Positions 57,501 through 64,000 of a DNA stretch of 64,000 nucleotides are shown here, one piece after another. Location of the stretch: assembly GCA_013076295.1 (NCBI GenBank), contig RQOL01000699.1, positions 372,001 to 436,000 of the forward strand, given 5' to 3'. A program made the position numbers and the translations under genes. The first letter of the stretch is position 1. Every line of letters begins with the position of its first letter. The notes below the pieces were generated by a model. That model searched no databases and was not told the DNA's origin. It saw nothing but the letters and a program-made list of their open reading frames with translations. This stretch comes from Sanderia malayensis (Eukaryota; Cnidaria; Scyphozoa; Semaeostomeae; Pelagiidae).

Positions 57501-60032
57501 TTTCGCGGACAATCAGTGGCTTCGTACGTCAGCTTGAACCCAGTCGACACTTTGTAACTGTCACTGAAGAGCATTATCAGCATCTGAAGAGTGGGAAAGA
57601 GTTAACAAATTATCGAACTGGCATTCAAGAATACTTTATTTCACAAAGCTTTTAATATACTTAATACTACACAATACATAATCTTAATTGTGCAATTTGT
57701 AGTCTTGATATGACGGATCTTGAAATGAAACAACACTTTGTTTTAGTGGGGCACCTGCAGATAAACTGTCCTGTGAACATAGAGATACAATATCTTATAC
57801 CCTATCTCTATGTTCCTGTGAATCACTTTTAGAAGGCTAGCTGCTTGGTTTGGTAACTCCAAAAAGTTCACCATGAACAAAATATAGAACTGTCAGTGGT
57901 ATGATATCAAGCTAAACAGAACAGTTTAATGACAACAAATCATGCCCCTGATAATGATGACGGCAATGGCAAAGAGTGTGATAATATCTATAATCATGAT
58001 CGTTGTAACAAAGTTAGTAACAATAATGATAAAAAGATGACCATAATGCAATAATAGTCATGGCGGTAATGATTTACCTGATGTGAGGATGATGTTATGT
58101 CTCCTGGCAAGTCATTGCCTGTGAGACTTCCAAGTAAAGGTGACTGGTATGTACCACCATCAAATATGTACAAAAAGTCGTAACTGCACTCCGTTGCAAA
58201 CTCCGTGAACTTCACCGTAACTGTTTGGTTTTTATGGGGAGCTGAACAAAAAAACAAAAGAACTCGATAATTTAAAAGTCACAAAATAACTTTCCGACCC
58301 CGGAAGGGGGTTACTTTCATTGGGTTTTGGTCACTTTGAGGGTGATAGGAAGTCGCTATGAAATGGCCCTTTTCGATAACTATGCTACCTTTTGCGGTAA
58401 CCTTTAAATGCAAGATTTATTACTCCATTATAATTCCATAACTTTGTGCATCGAAAAAATAAGTTGCTTCCCTTGTGCATTTTCTCTAGGTTTTCTCATC
58501 AATAACTACCAACTGAGGGACTCAAAAACGAAAATACAACCATTTATGAACATTTTGTCAAGGGATATTTTGACCTGACCAAACCCCCTGTTGTAATACA
58601 ATGGAACTATGGTACCCCCTGGTTTTCCTGCAGCAATACATGCTAATTAAGATGAATCTTTGCTACTGAGATGGAGTGATGTTAATCAACATCACTTCAT
58701 CTCAGTAGCAAAGATCCCCATCAGCTAAAAACATCAAAATACAATACCAAATCACTATTCAAGTCTCAGACAGGGATGATTTTCAAATGGCATGGAGACA
58801 GGTGCCTAATTTAAACTTGTGGTCTTTCAAACCCAATACTCCAAAGAAAATGTAATAACATTGGAGATACTAGTGTCAATTGACCATTCAGTGCTATTGA
58901 TAAAGCCATTAACGCCTATTGATTAGCAATTGGTTAATCTCAAGTATATTTTAGAGTAGTTGCTTTCACAACACATTTTACAGCTCAAGGTGTTTCCCCT
59001 ACAGCTCGTAGAAACTGGCTACAAAATGCTTAAAAGAAGTACTTTTGTGGGGAGTGACTATCTATGGCTCTCAGCTCTGTGTGTTTTACAAGATAGCAAA
59101 TGAACTAATGTTTATCAAATTTGTGATTTCTTGGGTATCAGCATCATGTTTTTATCAAAAAGCTCTCCACAGATTTTCACAGCCAAGCTTCCACCCCACC
59201 CAAGTCAATCCCCCTTCCTACGTAAGTCATTGTGCCCTGTGCTATGTTTCTAAAAACAACAAAAAACAATGTCAAAAACCAAATAAAGTTCCTCAAATGA
59301 GAAGAAAACTCAAATTATGGAAACAAGGGGTAGCTACAAAATGAATATGCCTTATGTATTTTTTCTCCTGCCCACAATTAGAAAAGATATGCACATGACT
59401 CCAGGTATTAATTTTGGCAGATCTATATCTATTGGTGGCAAGTCACCAAGTCGCTGGATATGTCAGATTGGCACTGTTGGCCCTTGTCACCTCAGCGTAC
59501 CAACAGAGTTAGTATATTTGAGGAAAATGGGGCAAATGGTTTTTTGACGTTTATGCCGGAAAACTATTATCAACGGAAAGACGAAAAGTCCCAGTACACC
59601 AGGGATCTACATTCACTTGTAGATCCTCAGTGTACCAGGCCTCATTTCATTTCAACCCAACTTCAAGTGGAGCTCAGTGGAATCGATCCATGACTGCACG
59701 AGTGACAAGAACAAGTGCTCACAACTTTGCCACCAGAGTTGAACTGACAAAAGAGTAAACATTAACACTTCCCATTTGCATGAGAATTGATAGTCATACT
59801 GCAGTTTCATATAACTCTTACCTCTAATAAGCCATTCACAAGTTGCCTTTCTTGGGTAAAGACCAGATCCATCATGAATAACACCATTGGATGAAGTGAA
59901 AATCTTTCGATGATCTGAACAAGTTGCATCCCCGTAAATAACTATATAATTTATCAGCAACAATGCAGCAAATAATTGTCTTGCATTTGTATAAAACTTT
60001 TCAATGTGAAAAGCCTTGGTATACCACATCAT
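32338..60032 (-). CDS. MEGF8: MEGF8: multiple EGF-like domains protein 8, complete coding gene
   Basis: Thirty-three coding exons placed by canonical AG/GT sites and continuous frame. Lengths sum to 8328 nt, exactly 2776 codons, giving 2775 residues against about 2780-2845 in vertebrates. Module order is that of MEGF8: signal peptide, CUB, two EGF, kelch block, PSI repeats, calcium-binding EGF, laminin-type EGF, second CUB, EGF, second kelch block, more PSI, EGF-CA, laminin EGF, a beta-rich juxtamembrane domain, one transmembrane helix (about 2613-2636) and a 139-residue tail with MASRPFA. In vertebrates MEGF8 works at the plasma membrane; its tail recruits the ubiquitin ligase MGRN1 (with MOSMO) to lower surface SMO, and it affects left-right patterning. 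The start is the MMWYTKAF codon at 60032, which leads directly into a signal peptide; an upstream ATG at 60086 is possible. The largest intron is intron 6 (4608 bp). Exon coordinates are given in the block entries. Confidence 0.93.
33924..35943 (-). CDS. MEGF8: MEGF8 exons 29-32: EGF and laminin-EGF modules
   Basis: Exons 35943-35754, 34957-34796, 34391-34258, 34038-33924 (residues 2187-2387). Motifs: [76 protein letters not shown]. Exon 30 is read in a frame with no internal ATG, so it is easily missed by ORF finding. Confidence 0.9.
34673..34768. mobile_element. MEGF8: 96-bp palindromic MITE in MEGF8 intron 30
   Basis: TACTTTAATCGGAGAAACTT at the left end and its exact inverse at the right, with internal TTCGCGAAA repeats. 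It lies 27 bp from the exon 30 donor. Confidence 0.85.
36154..38742 (-). CDS. MEGF8: MEGF8 exons 26-28: kelch end, PSI cluster, EGF-CA
   Basis: Exons 38742-37972, 37301-37062, 36361-36154 (residues 1781-2186). Exon 26 finishes the propeller ([10 protein letters not shown]), followed by [14 protein letters not shown] and several Cys/Trp-rich PSI modules ([32 protein letters not shown]). Exon 27 has [13 protein letters not shown], and exon 28 the [17 protein letters not shown]...[10 protein letters not shown]. The order follows vertebrate MEGF8 closely (for example CEQCTREGKCMWTRQF). Confidence 0.92.
36744..36905. mobile_element. MEGF8: MITE family 3 in MEGF8 intron 27
   Basis: Ends GTATAGTAAACACCCGCGTA and, inverted, ATACAGTAAACACCCGCATA, about 30 bp each with few mismatches. 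Non-coding. Confidence 0.75.
37662..37882. mobile_element. MEGF8: MITE family 1 copy in MEGF8 intron 26
   Basis: TACCGTATTATTGCATTTTC at the left, GCTAAATAGAGGAAATACGG at the right. Interior GAACCAAACAGTGAAAATTT is shared with the copies at 43653 and 57135. Confidence 0.75.
38978..41196 (-). CDS. MEGF8: MEGF8 exons 21-25: EGF and second kelch block
   Basis: Exons 41196-40882, 40649-40554, 40079-39908, 39444-39284, 39128-38978 (residues 1483-1780). Starts [16 protein letters not shown] and then kelch repeats: [10 protein letters not shown]...[32 protein letters not shown]...[23 protein letters not shown]. For exon 24 the donor GAG|GTATTA at 39283 was preferred to a later GT that would leave a 35-bp intron, because kelch spacing is then normal and total length stays in frame. 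Confidence 0.88.
39559..39631 (+). tRNA. tRNA-Arg (anticodon TCG)
   Basis: A full cloverleaf can be drawn. The acceptor stem GGCCGCG pairs with CGTGGTC (two G-U pairs) with discriminator G. The D-arm contains the A-box TGGCCTAATGGA. The anticodon stem is TCTGA/TCAGA with loop CTTCGAA, and the T-arm contains the B-box GGTTCGAGTCC. A TTTTT terminator follows at once (39633-39637), with a longer T-run after 39643. It sits in MEGF8 intron 23 on the opposite strand. No intron; CCA is not encoded, as is normal in eukaryotes. Confidence 0.95.
40164..40231. repeat. Degenerate MITE family 1 fragment, MEGF8 intron 22
   Basis: GGCGCTTATTTCAAAATGG ... GGCACTTAATCGAGGAAT, recognisable by GCGCTTATT and TCGAGGAA motifs only. 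Confidence 0.45.
41488..42739 (-). CDS. MEGF8: MEGF8 exons 19-20: laminin EGF, CUB2, EGF
   Basis: Exons 42739-42529 and 42103-41488 (residues 1207-1482). Exon 19 gives a laminin-type EGF with the near-invariant [14 protein letters not shown] and [12 protein letters not shown]. Exon 20 starts [13 protein letters not shown] and encodes the second CUB ([15 protein letters not shown]) and the [15 protein letters not shown] with [12 protein letters not shown]. Confidence 0.92.
42201..42250. repeat. Overlapping hairpins in MEGF8 intron 19
   Basis: Three alternating copies of CAATCTATC / GATAGATTG around TCATAGATAGATTGTCTATCTATGA allow alternative stems. Confidence 0.7.
43171..48477 (-). CDS. MEGF8: MEGF8 exons 10-18: PSI repeats and calcium-binding EGF
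   Basis: Exons 48477-47894, 47336-47139, 46825-46589, 46411-46308, 45687-45559, 44809-44696, 44458-44387, 44211-44053, 43322-43171 (residues 624-1206). Successive PSI-type Cys clusters read [50 protein letters not shown], separated in exons 10-11 by a non-Cys beta domain (GFIYPYV...). Exon 17 encodes the calcium-binding EGF motif CPDVDECRL...[10 protein letters not shown], and exon 18 an EGF/laminin-EGF junction. Exons 13-17 are short (72-159 bp) and were recognised by phase and homology. Confidence 0.88.
43653..43842. mobile_element. MEGF8: MITE family 1 copy in MEGF8 intron 17
   Basis: TACCGTATTTCCTCTAATAA at the left and TTAGAGGAAATGCGGTA at the right, interior as in the 37662 copy. Confidence 0.85.
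44246..44335. repeat. MEGF8: Degenerate MITE family 1 fragment in MEGF8 intron 16
   Basis: ATACCGTGTTGGCTCGAATA followed by CGCGCCCCGAGG; it makes up about half of a 175-bp intron. Confidence 0.5.
44866..45264. repeat. MEGF8: Pentanucleotide microsatellite (TTCTA)n, MEGF8 intron 14
   Basis: About 80 units with a central block of TTCCA variants (about 44992-45020) and scattered TTCTG units. Open plus-strand frames over it are composition artefacts. Confidence 0.95.
45888..45961. repeat. 22-bp AT-rich tandem repeat, MEGF8 intron 13
   Basis: About three units of GTATAATATAGAGCATAATA-type sequence. Confidence 0.8.
49082..56598 (-). CDS. MEGF8: MEGF8 exons 4-9: end of EGF2 and first kelch block
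   Basis: Exons 56598-56418, 56007-55916, 55412-55199, 50590-50404, 50299-50016, 49402-49082 (residues 198-623). Repeated kelch signatures are seen: [45 protein letters not shown], each followed by a Trp strand. Exon 7 (50590-50404) carries no start codon and was found by its acceptor ATTGTAG|GGCGC and by the fit of [11 protein letters not shown]. The kelch beta-propeller is predicted to mediate extracellular binding. A 4.2-kb minisatellite lies in the intron between exons 6 and 7. Confidence 0.9.
50611..54830. repeat. MEGF8: 30-bp minisatellite, about 141 units, MEGF8 intron 6
   Basis: Units of the form AGGCTACAGACC-TAGAACAA-TCAAGCAATG keep a perfect 30-bp register for about 4.2 kb with no visible indel. 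Variation is confined to a few sites, chiefly the segment after CAGACC: TAGAACAA, TACAACAA, AATAACAA or AAAAACAA, in recurring higher-order patterns. The array stops 20 bp before the exon 7 acceptor. It makes a 1379-codon minus-strand ORF (50729-54868) simply because 30 is a multiple of three; that ORF ends where unit variants create TGA. Confidence 0.97.
55586..55801. mobile_element. MEGF8: pogo-like MITE in MEGF8 intron 5
   Basis: TACAGTCTACTCTCGATAAG at the left and its exact inverse at the right, with internal GGTTCCACTTATC repeats. 216 bp, TA at both borders, no ORF. Confidence 0.9.
57135..57325. mobile_element. MEGF8: MITE family 1 copy in MEGF8 intron 3
   Basis: TACCGTATTTCCTCTAATTA to TTAGAGGAAACACAGTA, opposite internal orientation to the 43653 copy. 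It ends about 43 bp from the exon 3 donor. Confidence 0.85.
57368..60032 (-). CDS. MEGF8: MEGF8 exons 1-3: signal peptide, CUB1, EGF1-2
   Basis: Exons 60032-59822, 58241-58078, 57583-57368 (residues 1-197). Residues about 17-34 form the hydrophobic core of a signal peptide ([17 protein letters not shown]). CUB1 follows, with CEWLIRAPHKNQ at the first splice junction and [13 protein letters not shown], the same spacing as vertebrate CEWLIEAP...DTECTYDYLFVYDG. The EGF pair [12 protein letters not shown]... and CPVLCYSS... ends the block. The first junction is phase 1, the third phase 0. Confidence 0.92.
57774..57817. repeat. Small hairpin, MEGF8 intron 2
   Basis: GAACATAGAGATA and TATCTCTATGTTC separated by about 15 bp. 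Confidence 0.65.
58656..58715. repeat. 60-bp near-perfect hairpin in MEGF8 intron 1
   Basis: ATCTTTGCTACTGAGATGGA pairs with TTCATCTCAGTAGCAAAGAT; 28-bp arms, one mismatch, four-base loop. It resembles the 12239-12309 hairpin in motif style (GAGATG...CATCTC). Confidence 0.85.
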
Positions 60033-62507
60033 TATTTGCCTTGCAGAACAAAGTTCTGTGATCACACAGTTTATTAATGTGACCAAATAAATTGACTTTG
60101 TTTTGCAAACAGATACTTGTTAAATTCAGTTTTTCAGCATTTACAAGACTGGATTGTTTTGTTTTTAATTCCTTGTGTCTTTGTTATCTCTCACACCTGT
60201 GTTGTGCATGTGCACCTTTTGCAGTCACAATTTGGTGACATATAACATATTTAACTATGTGTTATCAAATTTCCTACTGGAAATCTTAATTTCAACAATT
60301 TTAAACGGAATCTTGCCGTTTTTACGCAGTGGACAAGTTCAATAAGCAAATGCTTAGGCCAATATTTCTACCAATCAGGGTAATGTTTATGAACTCCTCG
60401 TCAAGACAAATCGATGTTGTGAGGGGTATCAAATTTCTTTTATATATTGTTTCCTCTTTAAAATGTAGCAAATATATCCAATAATGCCTCTTCTTTCACC
60501 GAGATATTTTGAATTTTTCATATTAGTAAGTTATTCTGTACAATATCACCTTCCGCACCCAGCAACCAAGTCCTGCATGATTTTGTCAATGTAATCAACA
60601 AAAATGGCCGAGAAGAAATGCCCAGTTGTTGTTGACCACAGAAAAAACTTGCTCGAGACTTTACTGTCAGGCCTTTAAGGCCCCTTACATCTAACTTCTT
60701 CAGTGTGATATCTCCTTGTTTATTCTAAACAAACTCTTTACCTTCAACCTTTGATCGCCACTATTTTTCAGTTTATACTTAAAATTCACGGTTGATGCAA
60801 ATATGGATATACTTCGCTGACATTATTAAAAAAACGTCATTATTTGCATATAAACATTTGCATTGCATTGCTGCATCGCCCGCAAATTGCGTAGAACAGA
60901 AAATTGACAGCAGGTTGTTGTAGTTGTTGTACTTATGTCACCAATGTCATGTCAAGTGAGCTCGTGAGCCTTGACAAATGGCAAACGTTTTCTATCAAAT
61001 ATCAAAAAATGTATCAAATAAATATACACGCCAGTTGAATTCATGCAGTCAAAAGATAAAGTAATGGATAATGACACTATCCATTTACTTCATTAGTCTT
61101 TAAAAACAACTTCCTAACCTAACACTACCATAGTGTTAGAAAGTTGTTTTTAAGAAAACTTGGGACGATTATTTCAAGTTGCATAACTTTGGGTTTGAGT
61201 TTTGAGGTGGATTTTTGAGAATTGAGATATTCGGTACCCAGTTAGACTTAGTTGGAATACGGGAGTTTTATGTTAAGAAAAGAAAAGAAAACTGGAACTT
61301 GGTTTCTGCTACATGTTTTATACTACATCTTTAAAATAGCAAATTGAATTGAAAATTTCATAAGAACTGCGCAATCATCAGATACAACACTCACACTTTA
61401 TGAGTTATGCAATTTATGCACATGCAATCCACGCGATACACATAGTTCAGTGAATTTCAAATCATACCTTTTTTCATACCTTTTTCTCATACTAAAAGCA
61501 AGACCGGACATTAATCAGCTAAAAAGCATAACAAACATATCAGAATATACAATTTATAATAATAAAAAATACCATTCGTACTAAGTTCGTTTAAAACAAA
61601 TCACAACGGAAAATTAAATATTCGATTGGTCTAAATGATTTTTCAATCCCAAGGTCTTGTCCGAACAAAGATGGCCATGCGTTCGAGCCCAGAGGAAGGC
61701 GTTGCACTTGAGTTTATTCCACAATGTTCAAATTGCGTTCATACATGATAAAAACTAACAACATTAAGAATATACTGGAATCTTGATTTAACAAACCCCA
61801 TATGGAATAAAATTCAAAGGATTGTCTGCTAAGCCATAACATAATCATTTGAAACGGTGCAAAATAGATTACGTGGACTGTTTGGACAGTTTTGTAGAGT
61901 AAGTGGCCCTGGTTCTTGAGTAAACTGAATTATCAATTAGTTTGATTAGATTTAGCCAATCCAAGTTATCCAGCATGATAACTGATATTGATAATATCTC
62001 CGTGGCAGCTTTTAAAACGATAAGAAAGTGTAACTCAACAAAGTTTATGCGAACATTTGTAAAAGTTGATGTTGTTAAATATTCATTCTTCCTTTTGATC
62101 GTAGCCACTTGCAATGGCTTGTCTGATAACATGGTAAATAAATGGAATTCCGAATTCTTTATCAGCCTATGTAGAAACCATATCAGCAAAAAATAAATCT
62201 AGAAACATGCGTAGACATTTGCATCGACCTGTAAGGGTCGTCAACTTTAATTATGACAATGACGATAATGACGACGATGATAACGATGACGATGACGATG
62301 ACGCTGATGACGATGGTGGTGGTGACGATGATAAGACGATGACGATTTTGACGATAACGACAATAACAATAATGATGGTGATGGCAATGATGATGACAAT
62401 AATGGCAATAATGACAGAGGTGGTAATGGCAATGATGATGAAGGTAATGACGATGATGACTTGGATGAAACGACCAAACGAGATTCAAATGTGCATAGCG
62501 CTGACTA
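60033..62507. other. Intergenic: MEGF8 upstream region and NCS 3' region
   Basis: No gene supported. It should contain the MEGF8 promoter/5' UTR and the 3' UTR of the calcium-sensor gene. A hairpin lies at 61101-61153 (TAAAAACAACTT... / ...AAGTTGTTTTTA, 22-27 bp arms). A trinucleotide-rich array lies at 62258-62470. No TATA box identified with confidence. Confidence 0.45.
62258..62470. repeat. (GAY)n-rich microsatellite
   Basis: Imperfect GATGAC/AATGAC runs. They open long Asp- or His-rich artefact frames on both strands. Confidence 0.85.
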
Positions 62508-63643
62508 TCAAGAAGTAACGTAGTCTTCAAGCATTTTCATAAGTAGAGGGTTTTTTCTGGCGCCCATCATGAACTCATCAGCAGTCAATACTCCGTCATT
62601 GTTTACGTCAAAAGTCTTGAAAATACCGATTATCTTATCGTCAGAAATGTTCTGGTCGTCCAGCGCGTCGGCCATACACTTGATGCTGCGTATGATGGTG
62701 ACGAGCTCCTTGGAAGTGATGCGGCCATTCCCGTCAATGTCGTAAATGCTGAATGCCCAATGCAGTTTTTCTTCCAACGTCCCACGTGTTGTCACCGACA
62801 GTGCGCAGACGAATTCTTTGAAGTCTGTGAAGGAAATAATCAAACTAAAATAAAGCTGTACATTTCCCTGAAGGCTAGGACCTCCAAGCTCCAGCTAAGT
62901 ACATTAGTCGTATCCTAATAGCGGTTAATAGTGACAGGGCCTGGCACGAGGTTTTGCCACGGACCTTAACCACGGTATCTAAAGGGTTACTCCTGACCAG
63001 TGACTGAAGCCCAAACTTCGCCACATGCGTCAAGCGAGAACGAGGTTAAGCATGTACCATTGTTTTGCGGAGGTGCTTAGTGCAGATATTGTAGCAGGTA
63101 TCCTCAATCCGAAAACGAGTTTCAGCATGCTCTCAGTCGCACAACACAAATTGCATGATTCAAAAGCAACAAAGGAGCCGCCGAGAGTGACCCTTTGGTT
63201 TCTCTCTCTTTTCTGTCATCTTACGAAAAGCATTTTGAGTGAGCGGTCCATTTCGCTTCTTTTCTTGTAACAATTGCGGCTAGAACATTTACTAAATTAT
63301 TCACGTTAAAAAAGAGTCGTTCTACATTATCTGAGCATTATGATATCCAATTAAAAGGGTCAAAATTAAAGTGTACTCAATTCCACTGCCTTGTTGTCTT
63401 ACCTATTTTCCCATCATTGTTGACATCGAAGACTCGGAATACGTGCTCAGAGAACTTTTTTGCGTCTCCATTTTTGTAATGACCGCGGTACAGCTCGACA
63501 AACTGCTGTTTGGATATGCTGCCACTGGGGTAGTCCTTCTTGAACCTCTCGTACCACAGCTTTAATTCTCCTTGCTCGAATTTCGTTTTGTGGCACAGGT
63601 CGTTCAGCTCGGACGGAGGTATCTTGGCGTGTAGACCTCCCAT
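62508..63643 (-). CDS. Neuronal calcium sensor (hippocalcin/NCS family) EF-hand protein
   Basis: Two coding exons, 63643-63403 and 62824-62508, together 558 nt (185 residues; family about 190). It starts MGGLHAKIPPSE: Gly2 with Ala6 fits the N-myristoylation consensus, the membrane anchor of this family. EF1 has the degenerate DYPSGSI typical of NCS proteins and probably does not bind calcium. EF2 is DVNNDGKIDFKEF, formed across the splice junction (phase 1); EF3 is DIDGNGRITSKE and EF4 DVNNDGVLTADE, all with canonical ligands. LSVTTRGTLEEKLHWAFSIYD is strongly diagnostic of the family. Calcium binding exposes the myristoyl group and a hydrophobic groove that regulates kinases, channels or receptors. 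Subfamily (hippocalcin, VSNL, NCS-1, recoverin) is not resolved. Exon 1 begins at 63659 after an AG acceptor, so an upstream 5' UTR exon is likely. Confidence 0.93.
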
Positions 63644-64000
63644 TATTCACTGTAATAACCTGAAACAAATTAAGAAGTACAGGCATGTCAGAGGACCTTG
63701 CTCTGCTTATGAAGCAATGACAAATCGTTAAAGCACATTATTTATTCATCAGTATTTATCTGTATCGAAGCTACTATCAGTAGCTTCTGTGTAGTGGAGA
63801 TAAATTCAGATTTGACTAATTTCGAGATGCGGGCTTAGAAATCCCATTATCGCATCAAGCATGCGTAGCAAGTCCAAGCTAATCAAAGACAAATCTCGTC
63901 AGTTCATTGATACGAAGTTACAGTTAAATTTAACTTCGTATAATGTGATATAAATGCGTTATAAATAGCAAAAGGGTTTCTACACGTATAAATGGAGGTC
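63644..64000. other. Upstream of NCS coding start
   Basis: The acceptor TTTGTTTCAG at 63660-63669 (minus strand) leaves a 16-nt untranslated leader before the ATG; the first exon and promoter lie farther right. Two hairpins, GAAGCTACTATCAGTAGCTTC (about 63767-63787) and ATACGAAGTTA/TAACTTCGTAT (63910-63941), are visible. No other gene. Confidence 0.45.

Noticed and set aside
62183..62530. His/Tyr-rich and Asp-rich long frames
   Set aside because: Artefacts of the (GAY)n microsatellite downstream of the calcium-sensor stop.
63910..63946. loxP-like sequence (TAACTTCGTATAATGT with an inverted ATACGAAGTTA nearby)
   Set aside because: The arms are in the wrong relative orientation and spacing for loxP, and the spacer does not match. 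Chance hairpin in AT-rich DNA.

Overview
The window is eukaryotic and metazoan: AT-rich, intron-containing, dense in short inverted-repeat transposons, with one 100-base assembly gap (22061-22160). The gene set (a complete MEGF8, a TNF-family ligand, a neuronal-calcium-sensor protein, HEPN/NB-ARC/TPR genes of the type expanded in cnidarians and some other invertebrates) points to an early-branching or invertebrate animal. A cnidarian is my best guess. No species can be fixed from the sequence alone.

Layout. 1-3.6 kb: tightly packed, intronless, same-strand ORFs that look like a piece of an integrated virus or Polinton/adintovirus-like element. One ORF carries Bcl-2 BH1 and BH2 motifs. 3.85-19.2 kb: a tandem array of HEPN + NB-ARC + TPR (NLR/STAND-like) genes. 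Unit A (4092-8386) has one single-base frameshift. Unit B (11336-about 18315) has at least three frame breaks and a 3-kb first intron filled by nested fold-back transposons. The 5' flank of a third unit remains at about 19.05 kb. 19.3-27.3 kb: a transposon graveyard with pogo/Tigger-like elements carrying a decayed HIRAN-like domain, a 5'-truncated LINE reverse transcriptase, two copies of another TIR element, a minisatellite, the gap, and two possible orphan exons. 27.8-29.5 kb: a three-exon TNF-superfamily ligand on the plus strand.

32.3-60.0 kb (minus strand): a full MEGF8 orthologue. I placed 33 coding exons by splice sites and reading frame. Their lengths sum to 8328 nt, exactly 2776 codons, and the protein runs from signal peptide through CUB, EGF, kelch, PSI and laminin-EGF modules to a transmembrane segment and a tail with the MASRPFA motif. 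Its introns hold a tRNA-Arg(TCG) on the opposite strand, a pentanucleotide microsatellite, several MITEs, and a 4.2-kb, 30-bp-unit minisatellite that stops about 20 bp before a splice acceptor. 62.5-63.6 kb (minus): a 185-residue neuronal calcium sensor in two coding exons.

How it fits together. The left third concerns cell-autonomous defence and death (HEPN-STAND receptors, a Bcl-2-like viral-type gene, a TNF ligand nearby). The right half is ordinary conserved metazoan signalling: MEGF8 restrains Hedgehog signalling through an MGRN1-type ubiquitin ligase in vertebrates, and the calcium sensor is an EF-hand switch. Operon-like linkage is not implied. All homology calls are from reading motifs; no database search was run.
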